The translations under genes were made by a program, and so were the position numbers. From Stenotrophomonas sepilia (lineage in GTDB: Bacteria; Pseudomonadota; Gammaproteobacteria; Xanthomonadales; Xanthomonadaceae), in NCBI RefSeq assembly GCF_003244875.1, contig NZ_LXXZ01000072.1, positions 1-63,410 on the forward strand: a DNA stretch of 63,410 nucleotides. Reading direction: 5' to 3'. Under the pieces are notes generated by a model. That model did not search any database, was not told where the DNA came from, and saw only the letters and a program-made list of their open reading frames with translations. Below, piece by piece: positions 10,557 through 19,653 of this stretch (within the stretch, counting starts at the first letter, position 1; each line of letters opens with the position of its first letter).

Positions 10557-10577
10557 CACCCACCAAAGTAAAGCTCC

Positions 10578-11948
10578 TTACAACGGCTTCGGCGAGAATG
10601 TCAGGGTGGCGATCACGCCGCGCTCGCCACCGGGGCGCACGCTCACCTGCCAGCCATACAGATCGCACAGGCGGCTGACGATCGACAGGCCGATGCCACC
10701 GCCCTGCGAATGGCCGGCATGCGTGCCGCGATAGCCCCGCTGGAACAGCTTGGCGGCATCCTCTTCGCTCAGCCCCGGTCCGCTGTCGGTCACCGACACC
10801 GAATTGCTGCCGACAAAGACGCGCACTTCGCCATCCTGCGAGTACTTCACCGCGTTGCCGATCAGGTTGCCCAGCGCCACCGACAACGCGGCTTCCGGCG
10901 CATCGATCACCAGGTTGCGCTCGCCTTCCAGTGCCAGTTCCAATGGCTTGCCGCCCAGCTGTGCACGGTGGGCGTCCAGCAGCTGTTCGGCTACGCGGGC
11001 GACGTTACTGGTGCCCTGCCCGCGTTCGTTGCGCGACAGCAGCAGCAGTGCGCCGATCAGGTCGCTGCACTGCTGTTCGGCGCGCTGGATGCGCTGCAGA
11101 CGCTGCAGCACCTTCTCATCCAGGCCGGGCCGGGTCAGCAGCAGCTCGGTGGCGCCACGTATCACCGCCAGCGGCGTGCGCAGCTCGTGGCTGACGTCGG
11201 CATTGAACTCACGGTCGCGCTGCACCACTTCGGTCAGCCGCGACGAATAATCATCCAGCGCCTGCGCCAGCTGCCCCACTTCGTCATCGGGGAAACGTGG
11301 CGCCAGCGGCTCGGGCTCGCTCGTGCCGCCGCGATAGGCACGCAGCCGCGCGGCCAGGTCCGAGACCGGCTTCATCACCTTCGAGGCCGACCACCAGCCC
11401 AGCACCAGCGACAGCAGGCTGAACACCAGCACCGACAGTACCAGCGCGCGGTTGAGCTGCTGCCCACCGCGCACGCTGTCGGTCATGTCGTAGGCCAGGA
11501 ACGCCCAGGCGTCGGGTGTTTTGCGCACGGCCAGCTTGTACGCATACGGTTGCCCGCGCTCGTCCACGCCAGAGATGTTGTGATTGCCATCGGGCAGCGC
11601 AGCCCAGTCCGGCTCTTCCTCGCGCAACGCCTCGAACTTGTCGGGTTTGACGAGGCGCGCACGCATCTGCTGCACGGGCAAGTCGGGGTTGCGATCCGGG
11701 CTCTCGTAGAACCGCCGCACGTACTCGTTGATGTTGCGGTTCATCACGTCTTCCACCAGCTGGTTTTCCACGCGCATGCGGGCCCAGTTGGTGGCGAACG
11801 CGAACAGTGTCGTCAGGCAGAAGCCCAACAACACGAACGAGACGATGATGCGGCTGCGCAGGCGCCGCCGATACGGCGAACGCCGGCGCTCCCCCTTGGT
11901 TGCCACGGAATCAGGCTTCCGGGGTGGCGATGCGGTATCCGATGCCAT
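10578..11948 (-). CDS. Two-component sensor histidine kinase
   Basis: A 456-aa membrane kinase. TM1 is at about residues 33-53 (IIVSFVLLGFCLTTLFAF), followed by a periplasmic sensor of about 100 aa, TM2 (LVLSVLVFSLLSLVLGWW), HAMP, and HisKA with His in ADVSHELRTPLA. The HATPase has GNLIGNAVKYS, DSGPGLSEEDA and GGGIGLSIV. The partner regulator gene lies directly upstream with overlap. ATG 11948 overlaps that gene by 38 bases; GTG 11906, just after the regulator stop and preceded by GGAAG, is a credible alternative start. The signal sensed is unknown. RaxH/ColS-type kinases are relatives to test, not a call. Confidence 0.9.
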   Translation of the reverse strand: MASDTASPPRKPDSVATKGERRRSPYRRRLRSRIIVSFVLLGFCLTTLFAFATNWARMRVENQLVEDVMNRNINEYVRRFYESPDRNPDLPVQQMRARLVKPDKFEALREEEPDWAALPDGNHNISGVDERGQPYAYKLAVRKTPDAWAFLAYDMTDSVRGGQQLNRALVLSVLVFSLLSLVLGWWSASKVMKPVSDLAARLRAYRGGTSEPEPLAPRFPDDEVGQLAQALDDYSSRLTEVVQRDREFNADVSHELRTPLAVIRGATELLLTRPGLDEKVLQRLQRIQRAEQQCSDLIGALLLLSRNERGQGTSNVARVAEQLLDAHRAQLGGKPLELALEGERNLVIDAPEAALSVALGNLIGNAVKYSQDGEVRVFVGSNSVSVTDSGPGLSEEDAAKLFQRGYRGTHAGHSQGGGIGLSIVSRLCDLYGWQVSVRPGGERGVIATLTFSPKPL

Positions 11949-12588
11949 GGCGGGTCTGGATCAGCGGCACTTCAAACGGCTTGTCGACCACCGCACGCAG
12001 GCCGTGGATGTGGACACGCAGCGAATCCGAATCGGGCAGCTCTTCGCCCCAGACGCGGGTTTCCAGTTCCTGGCGGGTAACCACGGCCGGCGCGGCCTCC
12101 ATCAGGGCCTGCAGGATCTTCAGCGCGGTCGGGTTGAGCTGCAGCAGCTTGCCCTGGCGGCGCACTTCCAGCGTGTCCAGGTTGTATTCCAGATCGCCGG
12201 TTTCCAGCACGCGGGTCTGCACGCCCTTGCCGCGGCGCGACAGCGCGTTCAAGCGCACTTCCACTTCCTGCAGCGCGAACGGCTTGATCAGGTAGTCGTC
12301 GGCGCCGGAATCGAAACCGGCCAGCTTGTTGTCCAGCGAGTCGCGGGCGGTCAGCATCAGTACGGGGGTCTGCTTGCGCGCTTCGTTGCGCAGCTTGCGG
12401 CAGACTTCAATGCCGTCCATGCCCGGCAGGTTCAGGTCCAGAACGATGGCGTCGAACTCGTGGACCACCGCCAGGTGCAAGCCGGTCACGCCGTCGGCGG
12501 CGAAGTCCACGGTGTGGCCACGATCCTCAAGGTAGTCGCCAAGGTTGGCGGCGATGTCGCTGTTGTCTTCGATTACGAGAATGCGCAC
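11911..12588 (-). CDS. OmpR-family response regulator
   Basis: A 225-aa DNA-binding regulator. The receiver has EDNSD acidic residues, phospho-Asp in LDLNLPGMDG, conserved Thr in LTARDS and Lys in LIKPF. The C-terminal winged helix ends in RVHIHGLRAVVDKPF...RHGIGYRI. It starts the operon with the kinase. The 162-base gap upstream must hold the promoter; no clear element was recognised there. Confidence 0.93.
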   Translation of the reverse strand: MRILVIEDNSDIAANLGDYLEDRGHTVDFAADGVTGLHLAVVHEFDAIVLDLNLPGMDGIEVCRKLRNEARKQTPVLMLTARDSLDNKLAGFDSGADDYLIKPFALQEVEVRLNALSRRGKGVQTRVLETGDLEYNLDTLEVRRQGKLLQLNPTALKILQALMEAAPAVVTRQELETRVWGEELPDSDSLRVHIHGLRAVVDKPFEVPLIQTRHGIGYRIATPEA

Positions 12589-12750
12589 TGGGACCTCTGG
12601 TTCTTGAAGGGTCGTCGGGGGGCCAGGCCCACCTGCTCAGGATGCCCCTGCGCGGGTGGACGCGACGTCTACCTGCTGAACGATACAGGTTCCATTCTTA
12701 ACATTTCGTACCGACGGGGCGACACCGGGCAAGGCCCCTGCGGCGGCGGG

Positions 12751-13212
12751 TCAGCGGCTGATGCGCTGCTGGTCGGTCAACGCCTGGCGGCTGTCTTCCT
12801 GGGCCTTGCGACGCTGGGCCACGGTCAGGCAGACGCTGGTCGGCATGTTGCTGCCGGTCAGGCGCTCGCGGCGGCAGATCATGCGGCTGTCGGCCTGGGC
12901 GCGGGTCATGATGGTGTTGACGATCTCCTGCTCGTTGAACAGGTCGTTGCGCTCCTGCGGGACCAGCTCTTCCACCTTCTCGCGGCCATTCATCTTGATC
13001 CGGATCCGGTTCAGCGCCTGCTGCACGCGGCTCTTGTCCTCCAGCCCGATCACGCTGTAGTCCTCGCTGCCCATGGCCGTTTCAACGCGGCGGATCTGTT
13101 CGGATACCGGGGTGAAGGAATCCATCTGCACGGTGTCCTTCTGCGCCTTGGCCTGCACGGTGGCCACCAGGCCGAGCGACAGCATCAGGGCGAGCGTAGT
13201 GGCGCGGTACAT
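12751..13212 (-). CDS. Small exported protein, paralogue 1 of 3
   Basis: ATG 13212 is preferred over 13224 because GGAG lies 6 bases upstream and it gives a clean signal peptide (MYRATTLALMLSLGLVATVQA). The mature protein of about 130 aa is charged and helical. It shares the blocks QIRRVETA, EDKSRVQQAL, RICR-type Cys and GSNMPTSVCLTVAQR with the next two genes. Two conserved Cys could form a disulfide. The function is not recognised. The family appears xanthomonad-like, by my impression only. Confidence 0.85.
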   Translation of the reverse strand: MYRATTLALMLSLGLVATVQAKAQKDTVQMDSFTPVSEQIRRVETAMGSEDYSVIGLEDKSRVQQALNRIRIKMNGREKVEELVPQERNDLFNEQEIVNTIMTRAQADSRMICRRERLTGSNMPTSVCLTVAQRRKAQEDSRQALTDQQRISR

Positions 13213-13327
13213 GACGAGCTCCATGTTCGTCCATGAATAGGGTCTCGACTTTACGGTTGCGCCGATGCGTCCACAAGGGACGCACGGCAGGGTGACCGAT
13301 GGCGGCCTGCGACCGGCCCAACCACGG

Positions 13328-13798
13328 TTACGGCTTGTAGTTGTTGAAGCGCTGGTTGTCGTTGAGCGTCTTGCGGCTGTCTTCCTGCGCCTTGCGGCGC
13401 TGGGCCACGGTCAGGCAGACGCTCTGCGGCATGTTGCTGCCGGTGGTGCGCTCGCGGCGGCAGACCATGCGACTGTCGGCGTGGGCGCGGGTCATGATCG
13501 TGTTGATCACTTCCTGGTCGTTGAAGATCTCGGTGCGGTCCTGTGGGCTCAACTGCTCCACCCGTTCGTGGTCGCCCATCTTGATCTTGATGCGGCCCAG
13601 CGCCTGCTGCACGCGGCTTTTGTCTTCCAGACCGATCTCGCTGTAGTCCTCGGTGTTGATCGCCGTTTCAACGTTGCGGATCTGTTCGGCCACCGGTGCG
13701 TTGGCGTCGAACCTCACCTGCCCTTTCTCGGGCTTGGCGTGCGCGGTGGTGGCCAGTGCCAGGCCCAGCATCAGGGCGAAGGGGGTCATGCGCTGCAT
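13328..13798 (-). CDS. Small exported protein, paralogue 2 of 3
   Basis: A 156-aa protein with signal peptide (MQRMTPFALMLGLALATTAHA) and the same core as its neighbours: QIRNVETA, EDKSRVQQALGRI, FNDQEVINTIMTRAHADSR, CRRERTTGSNMPQSVCLT and QRRKAQEDSR. It is closest to paralogue 1. The spacing of about 115 bases suggests an operon or repeated promoters. The role is unknown. Confidence 0.85.
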   Translation of the reverse strand: MQRMTPFALMLGLALATTAHAKPEKGQVRFDANAPVAEQIRNVETAINTEDYSEIGLEDKSRVQQALGRIKIKMGDHERVEQLSPQDRTEIFNDQEVINTIMTRAHADSRMVCRRERTTGSNMPQSVCLTVAQRRKAQEDSRKTLNDNQRFNNYKP

Positions 13799-13892
13799 TG
13801 TTACCTCCAGGTTCTTCCATGAGTGGAAAATCGGCCCTGCGGTGCCACCGATACGCCGTTACGGCACCCCGGTGGACCGAAAGGCGGTGCGG

Positions 13893-14372
13893 TCAACGCC
13901 CGGCGGGCGGTGGGCTGAGCGTGTTGTAGCTGCGCTGGTCGTTGATCAGCGCCTTGCCTTTCTCTTCGATCCGGCGCCGTTCGGCCACGGTCAGGCAGCG
14001 GCTCTTGGGCATGTTGCTGCCGGTGGTGCGTTGGTACCTGCAGATCTGCCGGCTGTCGTCATGGCCACGCGCCATCAGGGTGTTGATGCGTTCCTGCTCG
14101 TTGAAGACCTCGGCCTGCAACTGCGGCGGCAGCTCCTGCACGGTCTGGCGTTCGCCCATGTGCTGGCGGATACGCGACAGCGCCTGCTGCACCTGGCCGC
14201 GATCCTCGGCAGACAGTTCGGCATAGTCGGGGGCAGCCAGCGCGGTTTCCACCCGGCGCATCTGCTCGGCGACCGACCCCTGCCGGTCCATCTGTACAGC
14301 GACTTTCTCCGGCTTGGCGGCAACAGCGCCAGACAGGCCCAGCAGCAACGCGATCGTCATGATGCGGTACAT
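13893..14372 (-). CDS. Small exported protein, paralogue 3 of 3
   Basis: Starts at ATG 14372 or 14378; the former gives signal peptide MYRIMTIALLLGLSGAVAA. The mature part keeps QMRRVETALA, VQQALSRI, FNEQERINTLMARGHDDSRQ, and the Cys in ICRYQ and KSRCLTVAERRR, but is more diverged and has a Pro-rich tail. It is the first gene of the tandem set in the direction of transcription. Confidence 0.83.
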   Translation of the reverse strand: MYRIMTIALLLGLSGAVAAKPEKVAVQMDRQGSVAEQMRRVETALAAPDYAELSAEDRGQVQQALSRIRQHMGERQTVQELPPQLQAEVFNEQERINTLMARGHDDSRQICRYQRTTGSNMPKSRCLTVAERRRIEEKGKALINDQRSYNTLSPPPAGR

Positions 14373-14465
14373 CGCCAACCTCCCGATCCATCCCGGAACG
14401 AAGGGCCAACTCTACGACCGTCACGCGGCCTCCACAAGAGACCTTGGGCACAGAGCCGACATGCA

Positions 14466-14500
14466 TAAAAAAGGCCCAGACGGTGCACCCGCCTGGGCCT
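14466..14500 (-). terminator. Terminator downstream of rimK
   Basis: On the minus strand AGGCCCAG-N13-CTGGGCCT is followed by T6. It lies about 130 bases past the rimK stop and ahead of the three-paralogue cluster. Confidence 0.8.
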
Positions 14501-14630
14501 GAAGTCGTATCCCGATACCGATCCTGCTGAGAGGCAGAGCTGCGGTTCGCTGAAGCCTACGCCGGGGCCGATTAAAGCCTCGTTAAAGCCCCGGATCATT
14601 TACCCATGAGAATCACAACCCCATGAATAA

Positions 14631-15509
14631 TCAGGGTTTTTTGATCTTCTCTACGTGTTCGATGATGCGTGTGGCCACGTCGACCCCGCAGGCCGCTTCG
14701 ATGCCTTCCAACCCGGGCGTGGAGTTGACCTCCAGCACCAGCGGGCCGCGCGCGGAGCGGATCAGGTCCACGCCGCACACCGACAGGCCCAGCGCCTTGG
14801 CCGAACGCACCGCCACCTGCTGCTCGGCGCGACTGGCCTTGGCCGCCACGGCGGTGCCGCCGGCGTGCAGGTTGGAGCGGAAGTCACCCTCCGGTGCCTG
14901 CCGCTGCATCGACGCCACCACCTGGTCGCCCACCACGAAGCAGCGCAGGTCGGCGCCCTTGGCCTCGCCGATGAATTCCTGCATCAGGAAGTTGGCGTAC
15001 AGGCCGCGCAGCGCTTCGACGATGCCGCGCGAGGCACTGGCCTTTTCGGTCAGGATCACGCCGCGACCCTGGGTGCCTTCATTGAGCTTCACCACATGCG
15101 GCGGCGGGCCGAGCATGGACAGCAGATCGACGGTGTCATCGGGGTTGTCGCCGAACACGGTGACCGGCATGTCGATGCCCTTGGCCGCCAGCAGCTGGTG
15201 CGCGCGCAGCTTGTCGCGCGAACGCAGGATGGCATCGGACGGATTGGGCGTGCGCGCGCCCATCAGCTCGAACTGGCGCAGCACGGCGGTGCCGTAGCGG
15301 GTGATCGAGGCACCGATGCGCGGAATGACCATGTCCACGCCGGTCATCGGCCGGCCCTTGTAGTGCATGGAAAAGCCATCGGCGGCGATGCGCATGTAGC
15401 AGCGCAACGGGTCGAGGATGCGCACGGTATGGCCGCGCGCGCGCGCCGCCTCGACCAGCCGACGGGTGGAATACAGGGAGCTGTTGCGGGACAGGATGGC
15501 GAGCTTCAT
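14631..15509 (-). CDS. rimK: RimK-type ATP-grasp glutamate ligase
   Basis: ATP-grasp enzyme that adds Glu residues to the C-terminus of ribosomal protein S6; relatives make poly-glutamate. ATG 15509 gives 292 aa, normal for RimK; the longer upstream frame is rejected. Visible blocks are [19 protein letters not shown], the ATP-grasp lysine region [34 protein letters not shown] and the metal-binding end [26 protein letters not shown]. Transcription ends at the hairpin at 14466-14500. Confidence 0.93.
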   Translation of the reverse strand: MKLAILSRNSSLYSTRRLVEAARARGHTVRILDPLRCYMRIAADGFSMHYKGRPMTGVDMVIPRIGASITRYGTAVLRQFELMGARTPNPSDAILRSRDKLRAHQLLAAKGIDMPVTVFGDNPDDTVDLLSMLGPPPHVVKLNEGTQGRGVILTEKASASRGIVEALRGLYANFLMQEFIGEAKGADLRCFVVGDQVVASMQRQAPEGDFRSNLHAGGTAVAAKASRAEQQVAVRSAKALGLSVCGVDLIRSARGPLVLEVNSTPGLEGIEAACGVDVATRIIEHVEKIKKP

Positions 15510-15606
15510 CGCGGAGGGATCGGTCGGCAGGCGCGCAGCATAGCGCGGGCGTGTGGCGGGCGGATGATGCCCGTCGCCGACGATCTCGAACGTTGTGGAT
15601 GAAGCT

Positions 15607-15849
15607 TCAGCTGTCCCGTTCAGCACTGACCTGGAAGCCACGGGCCGCTTCGCCCAGCGCCGCCACGCAGGCCATCTGCAGGGCAGAATTGCTGAACGCC
15701 TGCTGGTAGATCTGCTCGAGCAGTTTCGCGGCCTTGGGACCACCGGCACGCCCGAGCGCGCGCACGGCCTCAAGCTGCTTGTTCGAGCCGACGCCGGCTG
15801 AAAGAAAGATCCGATGGATGCGCTCGACGACGTCGTTCCGGCAGTTCAT
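15607..15849 (-). CDS. Small HEAT-like hypothetical protein
   Basis: An 80-aa protein starting after AGGAG with 9-base spacing. Repeating helical units ([39 protein letters not shown]) resemble HEAT or armadillo repeats. No signal peptide is seen. It lies upstream of rimK on the same strand, about 100 bases away, and may share its transcript. The function is unknown. Confidence 0.65.
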   Translation of the reverse strand: MNCRNDVVERIHRIFLSAGVGSNKQLEAVRALGRAGGPKAAKLLEQIYQQAFSNSALQMACVAALGEAARGFQVSAERDS

Positions 15850-15994
15850 GGAAGGCAGCTCCTGATCAGTATCCGCTCACGCTAGCTGCTCAGTGCCGGC
15901 CTGCCCATGGGAAAAGTTTGAAGCGTTACGCGCCCCTCCGCAGCGCCTCTAGGAGTTCTACGAAAATGTCGCTTTCGGCTGGAAGCAGGCGAGC

Positions 15995-16498
15995 GTGCCG
16001 ATCACCATGGAAGCTCCTCCCAAAGCGGAAATCCCGATGTCGAAAATGGAGCGACTTGCACAGAAGCTGCAGCAATCCGCACACGCGGAGCAGGCCAGGG
16101 CCGCCGCCATCGAAAAGCAGTACCAGGACTGGATCCAATCGCTGCATGTGCTGTTCGACACCATCGAACTGTGGCTGCAACCGTTGGTGCAGGCGAAGGT
16201 GGCCACGCTACGTCGGGACACGGTCACCATCACCGAGAATCCGTCATCCGGGGAACTGAAAACCTACGCGGCCCCCGCACTGACCCTGAACGTCAATGGC
16301 AAGGCCGCCGCGATCAAGCCTCTGGCCCGCTTCTGCTTCGGCTGCCAGGGACGGGTGGATATTCTGGCCCGGGAAAACCAGTGGCACCTGACACGGCACT
16401 TGGAGCCGGACGAGGTCTGGTACCTGCACACGCATGATCGCGCCCAGGGACGCGTGCTGGACGCGGACGCGTTGGCCGCGGTGTTCGCGGCGTACTGA
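15995..16498 (+). CDS. Hypothetical protein next to attL
   Basis: A 167-aa soluble protein starting at GTG 15995 or ATG 16007. It has a coiled-coil-like N-terminus (LAQKLQQSAHAEQARAAAIEKQYQ), then a mixed region with one Cys pair (FCFGCQG) and several Trp. No known domain was recognised. It is the last chromosomal gene before the prophage; its stop is 49 bases from attL. Confidence 0.75.
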   Translation: MPITMEAPPKAEIPMSKMERLAQKLQQSAHAEQARAAAIEKQYQDWIQSLHVLFDTIELWLQPLVQAKVATLRRDTVTITENPSSGELKTYAAPALTLNVNGKAAAIKPLARFCFGCQGRVDILARENQWHLTRHLEPDEVWYLHTHDRAQGRVLDADALAAVFAAY

Positions 16499-16547
16499 GG
16501 CGGTCTGAAGGAACCTGCGCGGCGGAAACGCGACGCGGTCTTGAAGG

Positions 16548-16595
16548 ATGGAGCGGGCGATGGGAATCGAACCCACGTCAGTAGCTTGGGAAGCT
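16548..16595. repeat. attL: left 48-bp copy of the tRNA-Gly 3' end
   Basis: Identical over 48 bases to 57057-57104, covering the tRNA CCA end, T arm and anticodon arm through the anticodon. Beyond it the sequence no longer forms a tRNA, so this is the remnant copy. Confidence 0.95.
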
Positions 16596-16636
16596 CGTCA
16601 TTAAAACATGTGTTTCAATGACTTATCACGGATTTC

Positions 16637-16647
16637 CGCTCCGCAAT
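16637..16647 (-). other. Putative integrase arm site, left 1
   Basis: CGCTCCGCAAT, the reverse complement of ATTGCGGAGCG, which occurs again at 16699 and twice beside attR. Inferred to be an arm-type integrase binding site. Confidence 0.6.
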
Positions 16648-16698
16648 GTGCCTAGTTGCAGGTTCGTTTTTACCGAGAGAAGCGCAGTATTCGCAGCA

Positions 16699-16709
16699 AT
16701 TGCGGAGCG
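16699..16709 (+). other. Putative integrase arm site, left 2
   Basis: ATTGCGGAGCG, 52 bases from the inverted copy and about 100 bases inside attL. The same 11-mer flanks attR. Confidence 0.6.
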
Positions 16710-16721
16710 CGCTCGGGCCTC

Positions 16722-17243
16722 TCAGACGCCGCGCCGCATCTGCTGCAGCCCTGCCCTCACCCACGCCTTAGTGCGGGCGTCCCTCGCTCGGGGTTTCGTC
16801 TCTGCCGGCGGCTTGCGCGGTTCGAGCGCTGCCTTGATCCGCTCGATTTCCCTCGCGCCGGCCTCGGCCAGACGCCGGGCCTGTTGCTGCTGCTCACGGG
16901 TCGGCGGCAGGCCGGGCGGTGGTGGTGCCGGCTGGATCGGCGTGGTGTCAGTCAGCCGGGCAACGGCCTCGCGCAGAGGCAGGTCGGGATACAGCCTGGC
17001 GGCGCACCAGCGCTCGGCATAGCGCCTGCCCTGAGACACGCTGGCGGCGAAAACCCTCTTGGTCTCGAAGATCTTTCGCGCATCCAGGTAAAGGCGGACG
17101 CCACGGCCGGGTGCCGGAGTGATGTTGGCGACTGAGCGCCCGTTCCACCAAAGATCCCACCGCTCCCCTGTCTGGAGCCAGCCAGATGGAATTGGCGCGG
17201 TGCGGAAGCCTTGGTAGGTCGAGGAGATCATGGCCGGCAGCAT
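16722..17243 (-). CDS. Hypothetical phage protein at the left end
   Basis: A 173-aa protein (or 169 aa from ATG 17231). The N-terminal half looks globular with several Trp and Tyr (SGWLQTGERWDLWWNGR). The middle is Pro-rich, followed by a charged helix (REQQQQARRLAEAGAREIERIKAA) and a basic tail. The function is not recognised. It lies at the attL end, downstream of the tail genes but separated from them by the plus-strand cargo. Confidence 0.65.
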   Translation of the reverse strand: MLPAMISSTYQGFRTAPIPSGWLQTGERWDLWWNGRSVANITPAPGRGVRLYLDARKIFETKRVFAASVSQGRRYAERWCAARLYPDLPLREAVARLTDTTPIQPAPPPPGLPPTREQQQQARRLAEAGAREIERIKAALEPRKPPAETKPRARDARTKAWVRAGLQQMRRGV

Positions 17244-17727
17244 ACGGCCGGCGGTCGCAGATCCTGCGAACGCGGCGGCGACCTGGATGAATCGTTCGGG
17301 GAAGGAGTTGTTAAGCGCTGCACCGGCGATTTGACGAAATCGTCAATTTGCACGAATTGCGGGTAGAGCCCGGCTCGACCCTGAGCCGGCGCGGCGCTGC
17401 TCACGCGCTTCCGGGTTGAGCTGCCTGCGGCCCCGGATCCGGCAGGGTCAGCATGCCCCTCCTTCCTATCCCGCGCCATCAGGCAACCGGTCGCCGCTGG
17501 ATCGGAGGTTCCCTACGCCGCCAGGCGGTGCTCGTAGAACGGGGGCCGCTTGTCGTCGAAGATCCGATGGAACGCGACCAAACTGAAAAGACCTAGAAGG
17601 TGCAGCCCAGACCAGGCCCTGCATTATGAATGCCTCATGAATAATTCACCCGTATCACGTAGGGAAGTTGGGCCCTGACGACGTTTTAGATATCAATAGG
17701 CACGTCTCACAACCTAAGAAATCGATC
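17244..17727. other. Gene-poor stretch before the AT-rich cassette
   Basis: No gene is well supported. Base composition changes from GC-rich to clearly AT-richer at about 17580-17650. The promoter of the plus-strand cassette should lie in the right part, but no convincing -35/-10 pair was picked. Confidence 0.5.
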
Positions 17728-18624
17728 ATGAATCGGAAGAATGTGTCCATCACCGCCTTGGCCTTGCTAATAGCAACAACCGCAGCCATTGCCATCATGC
17801 TTGGCAATGACTCAAGTAGCGCGAAAAATGCAGCCACCGAAATCGCCAATGCAAATATAGACAGCGACGCGGGCGTGAAACCGACACCGTATGTACAACT
17901 CGCCGCCCAAAGAAAGATTGATTCGCGATACGTCACTGCAGCAAACGGAAGAGCTTTCACCTTACAACGACCGCCAATATTTCGCCCCCCGGGCGATGCC
18001 CTTGCGTTCGCCAATGGGCTCCTCGCGGCATCAAGGCGCGGCGACGCGACCTCTACGTATGAAATTTTTCTAACGGTTTCAGACTGCCAGAATGCAATGG
18101 AGGGCGCCCCTCCCATCGCCAGCAATGAGCCGGAGATGCGAGAATTTTCTCGCCAAGAGATTGATTACTTCAAAACAAAGCTAACTGAATGTGAGAGCCT
18201 GCTTGGCGACCCGTCATTCACCTCAAAAAACTGGCTAGATCTTGCCGCAGAGCAAGGATCAATCGAGGCCAAGATAATGTACTCGATCAATCCAGATCAC
18301 ATCCTAGGGAATGTAGACGATTATTCAATGAAGCCAGAAAAGGTTTCAGAATGGAAAGAGAAATCCATCCAGTACCTTGAAGAAGCATCAAAGCAAGGCA
18401 GCACCAACGCACTCTTTCAACTATCAAACATCTATGAAAACGGGATCGTGGCATCTGCCGACCCGATCAAGAGCCTGGCATATCAAATTGCCTATGACAA
18501 CGCCAAATTGGGAAACCCCAACAACCAGAGGCAACTAGATCTAAGAAGATCACTGACACGAGAGCAACAGAACCGCGCCGAGCAATTAAGCAAGGAAATA
18601 TTCAAAAGCTGCTGCACAAACTAA
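17728..18624 (+). CDS. Membrane-anchored Sel1-like repeat protein (cargo)
   Basis: ATG 17728 is preferred over 17668 because it puts a signal anchor right at the N-terminus (VSITALALLIATTAAIAIML). The 298-aa product has a charged middle and, from about residue 165, alpha-hairpin units of the Sel1/TPR type (WLDLAAEQGSIEAKIMYS; YLEEASKQGSTNALFQLSNIYENG). It ends in a Cys pair (KSCCTN). Codon use is AT-rich compared with the prophage. The next gene follows after 12 bases. It is probably exported to the periplasm; the role is unknown. Confidence 0.75.
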   Translation: MNRKNVSITALALLIATTAAIAIMLGNDSSSAKNAATEIANANIDSDAGVKPTPYVQLAAQRKIDSRYVTAANGRAFTLQRPPIFRPPGDALAFANGLLAASRRGDATSTYEIFLTVSDCQNAMEGAPPIASNEPEMREFSRQEIDYFKTKLTECESLLGDPSFTSKNWLDLAAEQGSIEAKIMYSINPDHILGNVDDYSMKPEKVSEWKEKSIQYLEEASKQGSTNALFQLSNIYENGIVASADPIKSLAYQIAYDNAKLGNPNNQRQLDLRRSLTREQQNRAEQLSKEIFKSCCTN

Positions 18625-18636
18625 TGGAAATTCCAA

Positions 18637-19125
18637 ATGATTAAATCAGGAAGGGCAAAGGTAGCGTCCCTGTTAATAATTGCAGCAACAATCCCCCTCA
18701 TGTACTGGGCATTCAATAGAGCGGAAGCCAGAGAGCCCCGCAGAATTGGTCCATATACTTGCGTATCCTGCAACAAGGATTATCCCGTTGCGACGGAGAA
18801 CGACCTCAGGGAGATAAATTATCAGAATCACTTCCTAAAGACCGACTTCTTTGACGATTCCAAGGGCCCCGCTGATTCCCCTGGTGACGTCATAATTATC
18901 TGCAGCTCAATCTGTGTTGACTGGAAGATGACGACGTCCAGATCGTGGGAAGGAACCAATGCGCGCGCGCGGGGGAAATTACCTGGCGGCGCCGGCGGCG
19001 GCGGCAGTCGCGGTGGTGGCGGCACTGGTGGAGCTAATCCTGGTAGCGGTTGCTACGGAAACTGCGGCGGTGGCGGCAGCGGAGTCGTAACGATCAAGCC
19101 AATTATCCCTGTTCGTCCGAAGTAG
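18637..19125 (+). CDS. Exported Cys- and Gly-rich protein (cargo)
   Basis: A 162-aa protein with an N-terminal hydrophobic anchor (VASLLIIAATIPLMYWAF). A small domain with CVSC and later IICSSIC looks like a metal or disulfide knot. A long glycine-rich tail contains CYGNC and ends in Pro/Lys. No known family is recognised. The start is 12 bases after the preceding gene, so both are one operon. The tail resembles low-complexity segments of secreted or surface proteins. Confidence 0.7.
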   Translation: MIKSGRAKVASLLIIAATIPLMYWAFNRAEAREPRRIGPYTCVSCNKDYPVATENDLREINYQNHFLKTDFFDDSKGPADSPGDVIIICSSICVDWKMTTSRSWEGTNARARGKLPGGAGGGGSRGGGGTGGANPGSGCYGNCGGGGSGVVTIKPIIPVRPK

Positions 19126-19352
19126 CATTCGAAGCACGGACAAGTTCAGGCAAGCGGGAACAACACCTTCCGCTTGCAGTAACGTCAACGCTTAACGGAA
19201 TGAAAGGAACGATGGCGAAGACGACTTGACCACTTTTGGTTCGCGTTGTCACCTCAAGATTGGCGTGCACAGCGAATTCCATAGGCTAGTGATCCTAGGT
19301 CATCCGTTCGAGCATGCTTCTCAAGCCTTCTCTCACTTTACGGCGATCATGT

Positions 19353-19589
19353 ATGGAATTTGCGATCTTCTGTGTCGCTATCGCGTTCGCAACCGGCATC
19401 CTCGGCGCTTCGCCTGGAAAGGCGTTTCTGATGGGATTCAGCGTAGGGTTCGTTTCCGCACTAGTTGCGATCGCCATTGAGCGGAGGCTCAACGATTGGG
19501 CTGACCTCTACCCAATCTCCATCTTGGCCCTGCTGTTTGGTGTTGCTACTGCGACCATGGCCTTATCGGTGTCCAAGCTGAAGCGCTGA
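19353..19589 (+). CDS. Small membrane protein (cargo)
   Basis: A 78-aa protein (ATG 19353; 91 aa if 19314 is used) with two or three hydrophobic helices (FAIFCVAIAFATGILGA, FLMGFSVGFVSALVAIAI, ILALLFGVATATMALSV). The helices are separated by a short charged loop (ERRLNDWADLY). A terminator follows 37 bases after the stop. It could be a holin-like or immunity-like protein; function is unknown. Confidence 0.6.
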   Translation: MEFAIFCVAIAFATGILGASPGKAFLMGFSVGFVSALVAIAIERRLNDWADLYPISILALLFGVATATMALSVSKLKR

Positions 19590-19625
19590 AGCTCCCTTCC
19601 ACGCTTTTGGGTTTCTAAAAATTTT

Positions 19626-19653
19626 GCCCCCGCGATCAGGGGGCTTTTTTTTT
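19626..19653 (+). terminator. Terminator of the AT-rich cargo cassette
   Basis: GCCCCC-gcgatca-GGGGGC followed by nine T on the plus strand. It closes the plus-strand cassette and shields it from the convergent tail operon. Confidence 0.9.

Larger units (their letters stand above)
10050..10577. other. Intergenic stretch with inverted repeats
   Basis: No gene is supported here. The stretch holds a 127-bp block bounded by near-perfect 15-bp inverted repeats (10123-10249) and a REP pair near 10490-10556. Confidence 0.6.

Noticed and set aside
17228..17479. 83-codon minus-strand frame near the left end
   Set aside because: Pro/Ser/Arg-rich with no ribosome site; overlaps the start of the 173-aa gene.
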